Source of the DNA: Polaromonas sp.
GTDB lineage: Bacteria; Pseudomonadota; Gammaproteobacteria; Burkholderiales; Burkholderiaceae_C
NCBI GenBank assembly: GCA_013298945.1
Contig: JAAFJR010000003.1
Coordinates: 310,001 to 374,000 of the forward strand
DNA: 64,000 bases
Reading direction: 5' to 3'
The stretch's first letter is position 1; each line of letters begins with the position of its first letter. A program made the position numbers and the translations under genes. Shown here piece after piece: positions 39,585-49,555 of the stretch. A model generated the notes under the pieces. The model searched no databases. It saw only the letters and a program-made list of their open reading frames with translations, and was not told where the DNA came from.

Positions 39585-41201
39585 ATGCAATTTATAGTTC
39601 TTGTGATGGCGGGCTGGGCGCAATCGCTCAGTTTGGCGTGGCCTTTCGGCGTTGAAATACCGTTTTTAGGCATCCAAAATGGCAAAGCGGTTTGGTGGCT
39701 GCAAATCTTAGCGATGATGGTGTTTGCGCAATCGCTCTTGCGTGCAGCAACCGTTAAGCAAGCGGCGTGGCGCACTTGGGTGTTCAGTACGGCATGGTTG
39801 TGCGGCAGCATTTGGTGGCTGTATGTTTCCATGCACACCTATGGCGGTCTGCACAGCTGGCTGGCGGCTTTTGCGGTGCTGTTGCTCAGCGGCTGCTTGG
39901 GGCTGTTTTACATGCTGGTGGGCATGATTTTTCATCAAATCACGGTAAAAAACGCTAAAAACAAGCAAAATATGGCTGCAGCCGTCGTATTTTATGCCTA
40001 CGCAGCTATCATTTTTGCAGTATGTTGGATGCTGGCAGAGCTGGCACGTGGTACGTGGTTGACGGGTTTTCCGTGGGGTGCAGTGGGTTACGCTCATTTA
40101 GACGGACCGTTGGCTGTTTTGGCGCCCTATGTGGGCGTTTATGGCATGAGTTTTGTGGCGGCTTTTTCAGCCGTTTTGCTGCTTCAGTTGTGGAAATCTG
40201 TTTTACGCAAGCCCAACAATCCAGTCATTTTTCAAAGTGCTGCCGTAGCTGCTTTGTTGTTGGTATTGCCAAAATTGGCAGTTAATTGGTTGCCTACGGC
40301 GGCTGACAACGCAAATCCGCTTCAAGTCACGCTGCTGCAAGGCAATATTCCTCAAAACGAGAAATTCCAAGCGGGTTCGGGCGTTGCAACAGCGCTTACA
40401 TGGTACGCTGAGCAGTTAGACAAAGTCCAAACAGGCTTGGTTGTCACGCCAGAAACTGCTATTCCCCTATTGCCGCAATACCTGCCGCCCGAGTATTGGC
40501 GCAATCTACAGCAAGCGTTTAAAGACGAAAATGGTCAAAAAGCAGCGCTTATCGGTATTCCTATGGGCAGTCGAACCGAGGGTTTCAGTAACAGTGTGAT
40601 TGGTTTCAAGCCCAACTCGCAGGTGTTTTCTGCACCCTACCAGTACAACAAAGACCACCTCGTCCCCTTTGGCGAATTCATCCCGCCCTTTGCGCAATGG
40701 TTTATCGATTTGATGAAAATTCCGCTAGGCGTGTTCAACCAAGGCGGTGTAGACCAGCCCCCGTTTATCTGGCAAGGCCAGCGCTTGGGGCTCAATATTT
40801 GCTACGAAGATTTGTTTGGCGAAGAGTTGGCTGGGCGCTTTGCCAACACCGCAACCGCACCCACAATATTGGTGAATTTGACGAATATCGCCTGGTTTGG
40901 CAACACAATAGCGATAGATCAGCATTTGAACATCGCCAGATTGCGCTCTATGGAGCTGGCAAAGCCGTCGATTCGGGCGACCAATACGGGTGCAACGGTC
41001 ATCATCGACGCGCAAGGCAAAGTAACCCATTCGCTAGAGCGTCACACACGTGGTGCACTAGTAGGTCAGGTGTCGGGAAATACAGTTGTGACACCTTACG
41101 CTGCGTGGGTGTCTAAGTTTTGGCTGTGGCCGTTGTGGATTTTCGGCATTCTTACCTTGCTTGGAGGCTTTTGGTGTCATTGGCGAGTGGGACGCAAGTA
41201 A
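39585..41201 (+). CDS. lnt: Apolipoprotein N-acyltransferase
   Basis: Adds the third acyl chain to the N-terminal cysteine of lipoproteins in the inner membrane. The N-terminal half has several membrane helices; the C-terminal periplasmic nitrilase-type domain has the E-K-C triad in VTPETAIPLL, YNKDHLVPFGEF and LNICYEDLFGEEL. A reverse copy of the palindromic element lies in frame near residues 132-146, read as AAVVFYAYAAIIFA within or at the edge of a membrane helix. 538 aa is slightly longer than typical. Probably transcribed with corC and glyQ. Confidence 0.95.
   Translation: MQFIVLVMAGWAQSLSLAWPFGVEIPFLGIQNGKAVWWLQILAMMVFAQSLLRAATVKQAAWRTWVFSTAWLCGSIWWLYVSMHTYGGLHSWLAAFAVLLLSGCLGLFYMLVGMIFHQITVKNAKNKQNMAAAVVFYAYAAIIFAVCWMLAELARGTWLTGFPWGAVGYAHLDGPLAVLAPYVGVYGMSFVAAFSAVLLLQLWKSVLRKPNNPVIFQSAAVAALLLVLPKLAVNWLPTAADNANPLQVTLLQGNIPQNEKFQAGSGVATALTWYAEQLDKVQTGLVVTPETAIPLLPQYLPPEYWRNLQQAFKDENGQKAALIGIPMGSRTEGFSNSVIGFKPNSQVFSAPYQYNKDHLVPFGEFIPPFAQWFIDLMKIPLGVFNQGGVDQPPFIWQGQRLGLNICYEDLFGEELAGRFANTATAPTILVNLTNIAWFGNTIAIDQHLNIARLRSMELAKPSIRATNTGATVIIDAQGKVTHSLERHTRGALVGQVSGNTVVTPYAAWVSKFWLWPLWIFGILTLLGGFWCHWRVGRK
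39977..40021 (-). repeat. Palindromic element, reverse, inside lnt
   Basis: TGCAGCCGTCGTATTTTATG, then CCTACGCAGCTATCATTTTT GCAGT; outer side AAAATATGGC matches the extended end. Read as AAVVFYAYAAIIFA in the same frame as the other two reverse copies; TAC replaces TAA after GCC. The hydrophobic product fits a membrane helix. Confidence 0.75.
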
Positions 41202-41213
41202 AATGACACCCCT

Positions 41214-42152
41214 ATGCTTACATTTCAGCAAATCATTCTCAAACTCCAGTCCTACTGGGACGCCCAAGGCTGCGCCCTTTTACAACCATACGACATGGAA
41301 GTCGGCGCAGGCACGTCACATACAGCTACATTTTTAAGAGCGCTCGGCCCCGAACCTTGGAAAGCCGCTTACGTGCAGCCCAGCCGCCGCCCAAAAGACG
41401 GCCGTTATGGCGAAAACCCAAACCGTTTGCAGCACTATTACCAATACCAAGTGGTGTTGAAGCCCGCACCTGCGAATATTTTGGATTTGTACCTCGGCTC
41501 GCTTGAAGCTTTGGGCTTTGATTTGAAGAAAAACGACGTCCGTTTTGTCGAAGACGACTGGGAAAACCCGACACTGGGCGCCTGGGGCTTGGGCTGGGAA
41601 GTCTGGCTCAACGGCATGGAGGTGACGCAGTTCACCTACTTCCAGCAAGTCGGCGGCATTGATTGCAAGCCGATTACCGGTGAGATCACCTACGGTTTAG
41701 AGCGCTTGGCCATGTATTTGCAGGGTGTGGACAGTGTTTACGACTTGAAATATACGGACACGCTCAGTTATGGTGATGTGTTTTTGCAAAACGAAAAAGA
41801 ACAATCTGCGTATAACTTTGAGCACAGCGACACCGACTTTTTGTTCACCGCTTTCACCGCGCACGAAAAGCAGGCCAAGTACTTGATGGAGCAGCAGCTC
41901 GCCCTGCCCGCCTACGAGCAGGTGCTCAAAGCGGCGCACACCTTCAATTTGCTGGACGCACGCGGCAGCATCAGCGTGACCGAGCGCGCTGCCTACATGG
42001 GCCGCATCCGCAACATCTCACGAAGCGTTGCTCAAAGTTATTTGGAAAGCCGTGAGCGGCTGGGTTACCCGATGGCGCCGCGGGACTGGGTGGCGCAAGT
42101 CGCGCCCCTGATGCCTGCAACGTCCGCAAAGAAGGCTGAGAAAGCCGCATGA
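41214..42152 (+). CDS. glyQ: Glycyl-tRNA synthetase alpha subunit
   Basis: Catalytic alpha subunit of the alpha2-beta2 bacterial GlyRS. It opens with [20 protein letters not shown] and includes [13 protein letters not shown] and [20 protein letters not shown], nearly invariant in the family. 312 aa is standard. It overlaps glyS by 4 nt and follows lnt by 12 nt. No T-box leader was seen, as expected outside Gram-positives. Confidence 0.98.
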   Translation: MLTFQQIILKLQSYWDAQGCALLQPYDMEVGAGTSHTATFLRALGPEPWKAAYVQPSRRPKDGRYGENPNRLQHYYQYQVVLKPAPANILDLYLGSLEALGFDLKKNDVRFVEDDWENPTLGAWGLGWEVWLNGMEVTQFTYFQQVGGIDCKPITGEITYGLERLAMYLQGVDSVYDLKYTDTLSYGDVFLQNEKEQSAYNFEHSDTDFLFTAFTAHEKQAKYLMEQQLALPAYEQVLKAAHTFNLLDARGSISVTERAAYMGRIRNISRSVAQSYLESRERLGYPMAPRDWVAQVAPLMPATSAKKAEKAA

Positions 42153-44314
42153 ACATGACAACTCAAAATTTATTGGTCGAACTGTTCGTAGAAGAACTGC
42201 CCCCCAAAGCCCTGAAAAAACTTGGCGAAGCTTTTGCCAGCACGTTGGCAGCATCCTTACAAAGCCAAGGCTTGGTGGGTACTGACGCCGTAGTGACGCC
42301 CTTTGCCACCCCGCGCCGTTTGGCAGCGCACTTGACTGCAGTGTCAGTGCAAGCAGCAGACAAAGCTGTGTCGCAAAAACTCATGCCCGTGAGCGTGGGG
42401 TTGGACGCAGCGGGCAACGCGACACCCGCTTTGTTGAAAAAATTGCAGGCTTTGGGTGCTGATATTTCAAATCCAGCATCCGCTGTCGCAGGCTTAAAAC
42501 GTGCTTTGGACGGCAAAGCCGAAGGCTTGTTCTACGACAGCTTGGTCAAAGGCGCAACGATTACCGAAGGCTTGCAAAAAGCGGTGACTGAGGCGCTAGC
42601 CAAGTTGCCTATTCCTAAAGTGATGAGCTACCAGCTCGCACAAAACTGCGACATGCCAGGTTGGAGCAGCGTCAGCTTTGTTCGCCCTGCTCATAAATTA
42701 ATAGCGCTTATGGCAGATAAAACGCTGGCCATAGAGGTTTTGGGTCTTAAATCAGGGCGTGAAACACTGGGTCATCGGTTTGAAGCGGCCGTGTCTCCCG
42801 TTGTCATCAAAGATGCCGATAGTTATGCTGCAACGCTGCTTAAAGACGGCGCGGTGATAGCTAGTTTTGCCGAGCGTCGTGCTGAAATTGAGCGCCAATT
42901 GACCACCGCCGCCGCCAAAGCTGGCGCTGCGGATGGCACCACCTACACGCCGATTGACGATGCCGCCCTGTTGGACGAAGTGACCGCCTTGGTTGAGCGC
43001 CCCAATGTGCTGACATGTGCGTTTGAAAAAGAATTTTTGGATGTGCCACAAGAGTGCCTGATTTTGACCATGAAGGCGAATCAAAAGTACTTTCCGCTCT
43101 TGGATGCTGCGGGCAAACTGAGTAACAAGTTTTTGGTGGTCAGCAACATCAGCCCGGCAGATGCCAGTGCGGTGATCGGTGGTAACGAACGCGTGGTGCG
43201 GCCACGTTTGGCGGATGCGAAATTCTTCTTTGACCAAGACCGCAAAAAGACGCTGGAATCTCGCGTGGCGGGGCTGGACAAGGTCGTTTATCACAACAAA
43301 CTCGGCTCGCAAGGTGAGCGCATACTTCGCGTTAGAGCAATTGCCAGAGCCATTGGACTGCAATTAGGCGGCGATGCCTTGGCTGAGCAGGCTGACCAAG
43401 CAGCGAACTTGGCCAAGTCCGACTTGGTGACAGACATGGTGGGCGAGTTCCCCGAGTTGCAAGGCACCATGGGTCGTTACTATGCGCTGAACGATGGTCT
43501 GAGCACAGACGTTGCAGACGCCATCGAAGACCACTACAAACCGCGTTTTGCGGGCGATGCTTTGCCGCGCAACCAAGTTGGCGTGGTGGTGGCGTTGGCG
43601 GATAAGCTGGAAACGCTGGTGGGTATGTTCGGTATTGGCAATTTACCAACCGGTGACAAAGACCCGTTTGCTTTACGCAGGCATGCGCTGGGTGTAATTC
43701 GGATGTTGATTGAAAAAGACTTGCCGCTGAATTTGAGCACCTTGGCGCAAACTGCGGCCGCAGAGTTCAAAGCCGTGGCAGACTTTGACGCTGGCAAGGT
43801 GACGACAGAATTGCCAAACTTCATATATGACCGCCTAGCTGGCAGCCTGCGTGAGCAAGGCTACAGTGCACAAGAAGTCGATGCTGTGATGTCGCAACGC
43901 CCGCAGTTGCTGGGTGATGTGTCTAAGCGCCTCGCAGCGGTGCGTGCCTTCGCAGCTTTGCCCGAAGCAGCGTCTTTAGCCGCCGCCAACAAGCGCGTCA
44001 GCAATATCTTAAAAAAGGTTGACGGCGATGTTAAAGCGCAGGTGGATGAAGGTTTGTTGCAAGAAGATGCTGAAAAGTCGTTGTTAAATGCTCTTAAAAT
44101 TGTAGCTGTTCAGGCGGATAGCACCTGGGCTACAGGCGATTACACAGGTAATTTGCAGGCTTTGGCGGCGCTTAGAGAGCCGGTGGACGCGTTTTTCGAC
44201 AAGGTCATGGTCAATGCGGATGATGCGGCGGTTCGGGCGAACCGCCTTGGACTTCTGGCAACTTTGCATGCGGCAATGAACCGCGTGGCGGATTTGTCGA
44301 AATTGGCTAGTTAA
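42149..44314 (+). CDS. glyS: Glycyl-tRNA synthetase beta subunit
   Basis: Beta subunit of GlyRS, with the tRNA-binding HD-like and anticodon-binding domains. It starts [20 protein letters not shown] and contains [26 protein letters not shown] and the C-terminal [20 protein letters not shown]. 721 aa is normal for Burkholderiales. A stretch near residues 648-662 ([15 protein letters not shown]) coincides with a forward copy of the palindromic element. From memory, relatives read something like ALQQVAPQAD there, so the element may have overwritten rather than lengthened the protein. Confidence 0.97.
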   Translation: MNMTTQNLLVELFVEELPPKALKKLGEAFASTLAASLQSQGLVGTDAVVTPFATPRRLAAHLTAVSVQAADKAVSQKLMPVSVGLDAAGNATPALLKKLQALGADISNPASAVAGLKRALDGKAEGLFYDSLVKGATITEGLQKAVTEALAKLPIPKVMSYQLAQNCDMPGWSSVSFVRPAHKLIALMADKTLAIEVLGLKSGRETLGHRFEAAVSPVVIKDADSYAATLLKDGAVIASFAERRAEIERQLTTAAAKAGAADGTTYTPIDDAALLDEVTALVERPNVLTCAFEKEFLDVPQECLILTMKANQKYFPLLDAAGKLSNKFLVVSNISPADASAVIGGNERVVRPRLADAKFFFDQDRKKTLESRVAGLDKVVYHNKLGSQGERILRVRAIARAIGLQLGGDALAEQADQAANLAKSDLVTDMVGEFPELQGTMGRYYALNDGLSTDVADAIEDHYKPRFAGDALPRNQVGVVVALADKLETLVGMFGIGNLPTGDKDPFALRRHALGVIRMLIEKDLPLNLSTLAQTAAAEFKAVADFDAGKVTTELPNFIYDRLAGSLREQGYSAQEVDAVMSQRPQLLGDVSKRLAAVRAFAALPEAASLAAANKRVSNILKKVDGDVKAQVDEGLLQEDAEKSLLNALKIVAVQADSTWATGDYTGNLQALAALREPVDAFFDKVMVNADDAAVRANRLGLLATLHAAMNRVADLSKLAS
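44090..44134 (+). repeat. Palindromic element, forward, inside glyS
   Basis: GCTCTTAAAATTGTAGCT, then GTTCAGGCGGATAGCACCTG and GGCTACA, followed by GGCGATTACA, matching the right flank of the intergenic copy at 13.82 kb. The middle is diverged but both arms are clear; same frame as the other forward intragenic copies. Could be partly convergent with native GlyS sequence. Confidence 0.6.
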
Positions 44315-44332
44315 TTTAATCAAGCTATAGCC

Positions 44333-44905
44333 ATGAAGCTCATCATCCTAGACCGCGACGGTACGATCAACGAAGAGCATGCCGACTTCATTAAGTCGCC
44401 TGAGGAGTGGATACCGCTGCCTGGCGCTTTGGAGGCAGTGGCCAAGTTGAACCATGCAGGCTGGCGTACCATCATTGCCAGCAACCAGTCGGGCCTAGGG
44501 CGTGGACTGTTTGATGTGGCAGCCCTGAACGCGATGCATGCCAAAATGCACAAGCTGTTAAGTGCGCATGGTGGTCGTATGGATGCGGTGTTTTACTGCC
44601 CTCACTTGCCGACAGACGGTTGCAGCTGCCGCAAACCGCTGCCAGGGCTTTTTGAGCAAATCATAGAACGCACGGGCGTCGATGCACACACCATTCCTAG
44701 CCCCGGTGACAGCTTGCGTGACATGCAAGCGGCCGTGGCGGCTGGTTGCGAGCCGCATTTGGTGTTGACAGGAAATGCCTTGCAATACCGTGGTCAAAAA
44801 CTACCAGACACGTTTCCCATCAACACCATCACACACCACGATTTCGCGGCGTTTGCTGATTTCATCATTGCGCGTGAAAAAGACCAAGAGAAAAAAGCTT
44901 CATGA
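44333..44905 (+). CDS. gmhB: D-glycero-D-manno-heptose-1,7-bisphosphate 7-phosphatase
   Basis: HAD-superfamily phosphatase of ADP-heptose synthesis for the lipopolysaccharide core. Motif I is LDRDGTINEE, motif II IASNQSG, the zinc loop CPHLPTDGCSCRKPLPG with its cysteines, and motif IV PGDSLRDMQAA. 190 aa is typical. It lies 18 nt after glyS and overlaps plsC by 4 nt; a glyQ-glyS-gmhB-plsC order is common in beta-proteobacteria. Confidence 0.95.
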   Translation: MKLIILDRDGTINEEHADFIKSPEEWIPLPGALEAVAKLNHAGWRTIIASNQSGLGRGLFDVAALNAMHAKMHKLLSAHGGRMDAVFYCPHLPTDGCSCRKPLPGLFEQIIERTGVDAHTIPSPGDSLRDMQAAVAAGCEPHLVLTGNALQYRGQKLPDTFPINTITHHDFAAFADFIIAREKDQEKKAS

Positions 44906-45663
44906 ATCGTGTGATTAATTTTTTACGGGCTGTGCTGCACACCACATTATTAGCAGTGACGGTGGTGCCTTGGGCTTTGGCAGCTGTGTTGCTGCGCTTC
45001 TTGGGGCAAGAGAAATGGTGCTACGCCGTTTGCATCAATTGGTTGCGATTGTCGGTTAACAGCGGAACAGCGATATTGGGCATCCACAACCGCGTCACGG
45101 GTTGGGAAAATCTGCCTAAGGGTGAGACGGACGCCGCTATTTTGCTGGTCAAACACCAATCTTTGTGGGAAACGTTCACGATGATCGCCATCATGCCGCA
45201 TCCATTGGCGTACGTGTTTAAAAAAGAGCTACTTCGTATCCCCTTTTTCGGCTGGGCGATTGGCAGTTTGGACATGATTCATATTGATCGCAAGCAGGGT
45301 ACGCAAGCGTTCGCCAAAGTGGTAGAGCAAGGTAAACGCTTATTGGACAAAGGCACCTGGGTCATCATGTTCCCAGAAGGAACACGCACTGCGCGTGGTC
45401 AGCAAGGTGTTTATAAAACAGGTGGCACGCGTTTGGCGATTGAAACGGGTGCGCCTGTTGTACCCGTGGCGGTCACCTCAGCCAAATGCTGGCCAAAAAA
45501 AGCCTTCATCAAAACCCCAGGCATTGTGGATATTTCGATTGGCAAACCTATTCCCAGCGCAGGCCGTGAGCCAGCTGAGCTGATGCGCGAAGTAGAAGCT
45601 TGGATTGAAGCGGAAATGCGCCGTCTTGATGCTGAGGCCTACAGTTCAGAAGTCAAAAAATAG
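44902..45663 (+). CDS. plsC: 1-acyl-sn-glycerol-3-phosphate acyltransferase
   Basis: Makes phosphatidic acid from lysophosphatidic acid at the inner membrane. One N-terminal hydrophobic helix (LRAVLHTTLLAVTVVPWALA) is followed by acyltransferase block 1 VKHQSLWETF, in which the usual H-x4-D ends in Glu (HQSLWE), and block 3 MFPEGTRTARGQQGVYKTGG. The Glu variant is found in other proteobacterial PlsC proteins. 253 aa. It overlaps gmhB by 4 nt (ATGA). Confidence 0.93.
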   Translation: MNRVINFLRAVLHTTLLAVTVVPWALAAVLLRFLGQEKWCYAVCINWLRLSVNSGTAILGIHNRVTGWENLPKGETDAAILLVKHQSLWETFTMIAIMPHPLAYVFKKELLRIPFFGWAIGSLDMIHIDRKQGTQAFAKVVEQGKRLLDKGTWVIMFPEGTRTARGQQGVYKTGGTRLAIETGAPVVPVAVTSAKCWPKKAFIKTPGIVDISIGKPIPSAGREPAELMREVEAWIEAEMRRLDAEAYSSEVKK

Positions 45664-45676
45664 TCCACCACTTCCT

Positions 45677-46594
45677 ATGCTGCGCTTGTTGAAGTTCACG
45701 CTGGATTTGTTTGATGTTCCGCCCGTGTTTGAGCTGCCACCAAAAGCACAACCTAAGCCTGAACCCAAGCCCAAGCCTAAACTGCCGAGAAAAGCATACA
45801 AAACGGAATCTGAGCAAGCAGCCTTATTGCTTCCTTCAAGCGACATTTTTTCGCACCATCAACAAGCCAGTCAGCAAACCCGATTAGCTGGCCATACCGT
45901 GAATTACGAACTGCTGCGCAGCCGCAGGCGCACCATGACCTTTAGCGTCAGTCCGGCCGGTTTGTCAGTACGCGCACCTTTTGGTATGTCGCAACCCAGC
46001 ATTGAATCTGCTGTGCAAGAAAAAGGCCCATGGATCGTTCGTAAATTGAGCGGCATGCAACAACGTGAAGAGCGCATTGCCGCGCTAAAGATGGATTGGC
46101 AGGCTGGCGCGCAATTGGCGTATTTGGGCGGTACGCTGCAAGTGCGAGTCAATCCGCAAGCGTCCAAGCATACGTTGACAAAATCTGAAGAAGCAGAAAA
46201 CAAGCAAGTGTTGACATTGGCGTTGCAGCAAGGAGCCAGTGATAAAAAAATCCGCGACGCCACCAAAAAATGGATGCAGCAAGAAGCCACGCAGCTTTAC
46301 ACCGCACGCATGAACCACTATGCCGCCATGCTCTGCGTCAATTGGCGCACCTTGACACTTACCAACGCCAACACCCGCTGGGGCAGCGCCAAGGCCGATG
46401 GTTCGATTCGCTTGCATTGGCGCTTGATGCAGTTCAGTCCCGAAGTGATTGATTATGTCGTGGCGCATGAGTTGAGCCATCTGCGTGAGCTCAATCACAG
46501 CGCCCGTTTCTGGGCAATTGTTGCCAGCGTCATGCCCGATTATGAAGTGCGGCAAAAGCAGCTCAAGGCGCAGGTTTTACCGCCTTGGGAATGA
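45677..46594 (+). CDS. YgjP-like M48-family metal-dependent hydrolase
   Basis: Predicted zinc metalloprotein of the YgjP/WLM group. The C-terminal motif YVVAHELSHLRELNHSARFW holds HExxH and the distal His; an upstream TNANTRWGSAKADGSIRLHW is also typical. The N-terminal 60 residues are a Pro/Lys-rich linker (PPKAQPKPEPKPKPKLPRKA). The start is uncertain: ATG 45677 has no clear ribosome site, and the frame extends back into plsC. 305 aa. Last gene of the corC-lnt-gly-gmhB-plsC run. Function unknown despite the peptidase-like motif. Confidence 0.85.
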   Translation: MLRLLKFTLDLFDVPPVFELPPKAQPKPEPKPKPKLPRKAYKTESEQAALLLPSSDIFSHHQQASQQTRLAGHTVNYELLRSRRRTMTFSVSPAGLSVRAPFGMSQPSIESAVQEKGPWIVRKLSGMQQREERIAALKMDWQAGAQLAYLGGTLQVRVNPQASKHTLTKSEEAENKQVLTLALQQGASDKKIRDATKKWMQQEATQLYTARMNHYAAMLCVNWRTLTLTNANTRWGSAKADGSIRLHWRLMQFSPEVIDYVVAHELSHLRELNHSARFWAIVASVMPDYEVRQKQLKAQVLPPWE

Positions 46595-46612
46595 TATAAA
46601 GTGAGATTGCTC

Positions 46613-47539
46613 TCAGTTTTGCCTCGCTGGTCGTACCACCAAGCTCACACCAATTGCTGTCAGTGCAATCCCTATAAGCGTGACAACAGTGATCGCTTCA
46701 TCAAACAACAGCCAAGCCATTATTGCGGTGGTCGGTGGCACCAAATACAACAAACTCGTCACAGTGGTGGCCGCACCGCGCTGAATCAGCATGAACATCA
46801 ACGAACTGCCGCCCAAGGTCAAGGCCAGTACCGCCCACGCCATCGCGCCTATGAACGATGTATTCCATGTGATCGCTTCGGCTTCCATCATCGCAAAAGG
46901 CAGCGTCACAACAAACGCGGCAGCCAGTTGAATCACATTTGCTGTTCGTACATCGGTTGGGATGACGTGTTGCTTTTGGTACAGAGTCCCAACGGTGATG
47001 CTGAATAGTGCAAACACAGCGGCTGCAAAAGTCAGTAACGTGACCTCGTTTGTGGTGCCAAATTTACGTGCAACAACGAGCAATAAACCAGCCAAGCCGA
47101 GCAACAAGCCTATCCATTGGCGTTTTGAAACCACAGGTTGGTTTGGATTGTCAGAGGCTTTCGCGCCCAAGCCAGAAAGCCAAAGCGCCGTCAAAACCGG
47201 CTGAAAACCCACAATCAGCGCCGCTAAACCAGAGCCCATGCCACCTTTCACCGCTATCCACACCCCGCCTAAGTAGCCGCCGTGCATCAAGATGCCAGTT
47301 ACGCCCAGATGTAACCATTGCTTTTTATCGCTAGGCCAAACGGCGCGAGTCAACCCAATCCAAACCAAAAAGCAAACGATGGACAGCAAATAGCGAATCG
47401 ATAAAAACGTCAGCGGCGGCGCAAAAGGCAACCCAAATTTGGCCACAATGAAGCCTGTGCTCCAAATCAGCACGAAAACTGCGGGCATGACCCGAATGAA
47501 GGTGCTCGATAGCTGGTTCGATGATTTTTGAGTGTTCAA
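46613..47539 (-). CDS. EamA-family drug/metabolite transporter
   Basis: Inner-membrane exporter with about ten helices formed by two EamA repeats; the first has VLIWSTGFIVAKFGLPFAPP LTFLSIRYLL, the second LGGSSLMFMLIQRGAATTVT and a C-terminal FDEAITVVTLIGIALTAIGV. 308 aa is typical. Substrate cannot be predicted. Convergent with the YgjP-like gene (18 nt gap). Confidence 0.92.
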   Translation of the reverse strand: MNTQKSSNQLSSTFIRVMPAVFVLIWSTGFIVAKFGLPFAPPLTFLSIRYLLSIVCFLVWIGLTRAVWPSDKKQWLHLGVTGILMHGGYLGGVWIAVKGGMGSGLAALIVGFQPVLTALWLSGLGAKASDNPNQPVVSKRQWIGLLLGLAGLLLVVARKFGTTNEVTLLTFAAAVFALFSITVGTLYQKQHVIPTDVRTANVIQLAAAFVVTLPFAMMEAEAITWNTSFIGAMAWAVLALTLGGSSLMFMLIQRGAATTVTSLLYLVPPTTAIMAWLLFDEAITVVTLIGIALTAIGVSLVVRPARQN

Positions 47540-47567
47540 GCCCCGATTTTAGCTAGGCATTAGGCAT

Positions 47568-48824
47568 TCATTGCTTGCGTTGCACGAACAAATTGTTTTT
47601 GGCATCTTGTGGGTAAGCAAAAGTCACCGCACCATTTTTCACCATGCCCATTACCAGCATGTTTTGGGTCGTCGCGTCTTTGTCTTTCGCGCTAAATGGT
47701 TGATCATAGGTTGCGACTACGCCGTAGTAGGTACGGATTTTATTTTCTAGTGCGGCCTTTATGGCTGGCCCGCTAAAGTTACCCCCCTTCACATTGAAAA
47801 GTGAATACAACAAAATATAAACGGCGTCATATCCTTGTGCAGCAGCCATTGGAACGGGGATTTTATTGACCTTGAACTTGCGCGCGTAGCTGGTTAAAAA
47901 TGCGGCACGGTACGAGTTGCTTGGCTCGGCTATGAAAGTTTGTGCCATCAGTGCGCCTTCTGCTGCCTCTTTTGCGCCTTCTATGAAAAAAGGGAATGAC
48001 AATGGCCAAGCCCCTACTTGCGGCACTTTCCAGCCTAAAGCTTGGCGCCCCTTGGCGATCACGGCATTTTCAGAGCCGACGGTATAGCTAAAAATGACGT
48101 TTGCTCCCGCAGCTTTAGCAGCCTTCAGTTCTTCGCTGAGATCCTTCACGCCCAAAGCAAAACGAGCGACATACACCGGCTTAATGTTTTTGGCAGCTAA
48201 TGCTTTTTCAACATCTTGAAAACCAGCCTCACCGTAGCCGCTTGTATCCGCAAAAATGGCAACTTTGTTCCAGCCGCGCTTAACAATATCCTCCACTACA
48301 AAGGGTGCTTGAATGGCGTCTTTAGCGGACGTTCTGAAAATGTAGCTTTCCTCAGCTGGAAATTTGGCTGTTAAAGGGGTGCCTGTAGAACAAGGAATGA
48401 TTAAAGGCAGCTTGTTTGCTTGAAACACTTCAAGCGATTTGGCAGCCACACCCGTGTTACAAAATCCGAGCGTAGCAATGACTTTTTCTGCAACCAGCTC
48501 ATTGGATAGTTTGAACCCAACATCGGGCTTTGCTTCGTCGTCTTTTTTAACGATTTCCAACTTACGCCCAGAATAGCCGCCCACAGCATTGATTTCGTCA
48601 ACAGCCATTTGGATGCCGTTCAGCATCGGCACACCAAAATCAGCGGAAGCACCTGAAAACGGGCCAATCACGCCAATTTTTAAGGTGTTTGCGTTGGTTT
48701 GTGCAATAGCGGGGCTTGACGTCAAGATTATTCCAATTGCCAAGTAGGCACTTATGGTGCGTAGGGCTATGGCCGATGTTGAGGCTAATAAGACAGTAAG
48801 CGGCCTTGTGAGTCGTTTATTCAT
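47568..48824 (-). CDS. Branched-chain amino acid-type ABC transporter binding protein
   Basis: Periplasmic type I binding protein of the LivJ/LivK-like family. A long N-terminal signal region ends near SSPAIAQ; the mature part begins LKIGVIGPFSGASADFGVPM LNGIQMAVDEINAVGG, the family hallmark. 418 aa is usual. No permease or ATPase genes are adjacent, so it may use a distant transporter. The ribosome site AAAGG lies upstream of the ATG. It is read alone, divergent from rpmH. Ligand unknown. Confidence 0.92.
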   Translation of the reverse strand: MNKRLTRPLTVLLASTSAIALRTISAYLAIGIILTSSPAIAQTNANTLKIGVIGPFSGASADFGVPMLNGIQMAVDEINAVGGYSGRKLEIVKKDDEAKPDVGFKLSNELVAEKVIATLGFCNTGVAAKSLEVFQANKLPLIIPCSTGTPLTAKFPAEESYIFRTSAKDAIQAPFVVEDIVKRGWNKVAIFADTSGYGEAGFQDVEKALAAKNIKPVYVARFALGVKDLSEELKAAKAAGANVIFSYTVGSENAVIAKGRQALGWKVPQVGAWPLSFPFFIEGAKEAAEGALMAQTFIAEPSNSYRAAFLTSYARKFKVNKIPVPMAAAQGYDAVYILLYSLFNVKGGNFSGPAIKAALENKIRTYYGVVATYDQPFSAKDKDATTQNMLVMGMVKNGAVTFAYPQDAKNNLFVQRKQ

Positions 48825-48958
48825 GCGTTTTTCCTTTTGGTAACTGTTTGGTAACTGATCATAGGAGCTAAAAAACGGGTCACCAGTGTGATTTTCCCTT
48901 AGTGCTTTTATCTAAATACTGGCCACGCCTCAAGAATCTGCGATAATCATGGGCTAAC

Positions 48959-48978
48959 TTGAAGCAAGCACGCTTCAA
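48959..48978 (+). promoter_or_regulatory. Hairpin in rpmH leader
   Basis: TTGAAGC, loop AAGCAC, GCTTCAA, 20 nt upstream of the rpmH start and just before the ribosome site region CTAGGATG. A short leader hairpin that could influence L34 translation. A possible -10 element GATAAT lies near 48942. Confidence 0.4.
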
Positions 48979-48997
48979 AATGTACCTAGGATGAATC

Positions 48998-49132
48998 ATG
49001 AAACGCACTTACCAACCCTCTAAAGTTCGCCGCGCCCGTACCCACGGTTTTTTGACACGCATGAAAACGCCAGGTGGCCGTGCCGTGATCAACGCACGCC
49101 GCGCCAAAGGCCGCAAGCGTTTGGCTGTCTAA
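48998..49132 (+). CDS. rpmH: 50S ribosomal protein L34
   Basis: A 44-residue, highly basic ribosomal protein: [20 protein letters not shown] then [20 protein letters not shown] and RLAV. The family is near-invariant, so identity is certain. AGGATGAATC upstream gives a ribosome site (AGGA). First gene of rpmH-rnpA-yidD-yidC; its stop is 27 nt before the rnpA start. Confidence 0.99.
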   Translation: MKRTYQPSKVRRARTHGFLTRMKTPGGRAVINARRAKGRKRLAV

Positions 49133-49159
49133 GTTTTAGCCAAATTTAGCTGCTACAGC

Positions 49160-49555
49160 TTGCAGCGAATCGTCAGCAAAGCACAGTTTGCAGCTGTGAT
49201 GAACGGGCAAACCGTATCCCGCACGCCACACTTTGCTTTGCATCGTGTGGCTTTGCCCTCTGCAGTGCCTGTCGCAGTTGAACCACTCAACAAGCCTCTT
49301 TTTGCCGTGCAAGACACTTGGCTAGGTGTGATTGTGCCCAAGCGCTGGGCCAAACGTGCGGTGACGCGCAATACCATCAAGCGTCAAATCTATGCTGTTA
49401 GCACAGATGCGGGCTGTATGCTGCCCGTTGCGGCGCATGTGGTGCGATTGCGCGCAGGCTTTGATCGCACCAAATTCATCAGTGCTACGTCTGATGTGCT
49501 CAAAACAGCTGTTCGTGCTGAGTTGCGGCAGCTTTTTGCGGGTGCTAAGCCATGA
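49160..49555 (+). CDS. rnpA: Ribonuclease P protein component
   Basis: Protein subunit of RNase P, which trims tRNA 5' ends. The 131-residue product begins (M)QRIVSKAQFAAVMNGQTVSR and has GVIVPKRWAKRAVTRNTIKR QIY, the RNR signature region. The likely start is a TTG at 49160; no ATG or GTG exists between it and the in-frame rpmH stop, and no strong ribosome site is seen, so translation may be coupled to rpmH. Overlaps yidD by 4 nt. Confidence 0.94.
   Translation: MQRIVSKAQFAAVMNGQTVSRTPHFALHRVALPSAVPVAVEPLNKPLFAVQDTWLGVIVPKRWAKRAVTRNTIKRQIYAVSTDAGCMLPVAAHVVRLRAGFDRTKFISATSDVLKTAVRAELRQLFAGAKP

Noticed and set aside
42689-42734. Another possible in-frame copy of the palindromic element in glyS (GCTCATAAATTAATAGCGCT ... 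CTGGCCATA)
   Set aside because: The encoded segment ([21 protein letters not shown]) aligns without gap to the same region of E. coli GlyS as I recall it, so the resemblance is probably chance.
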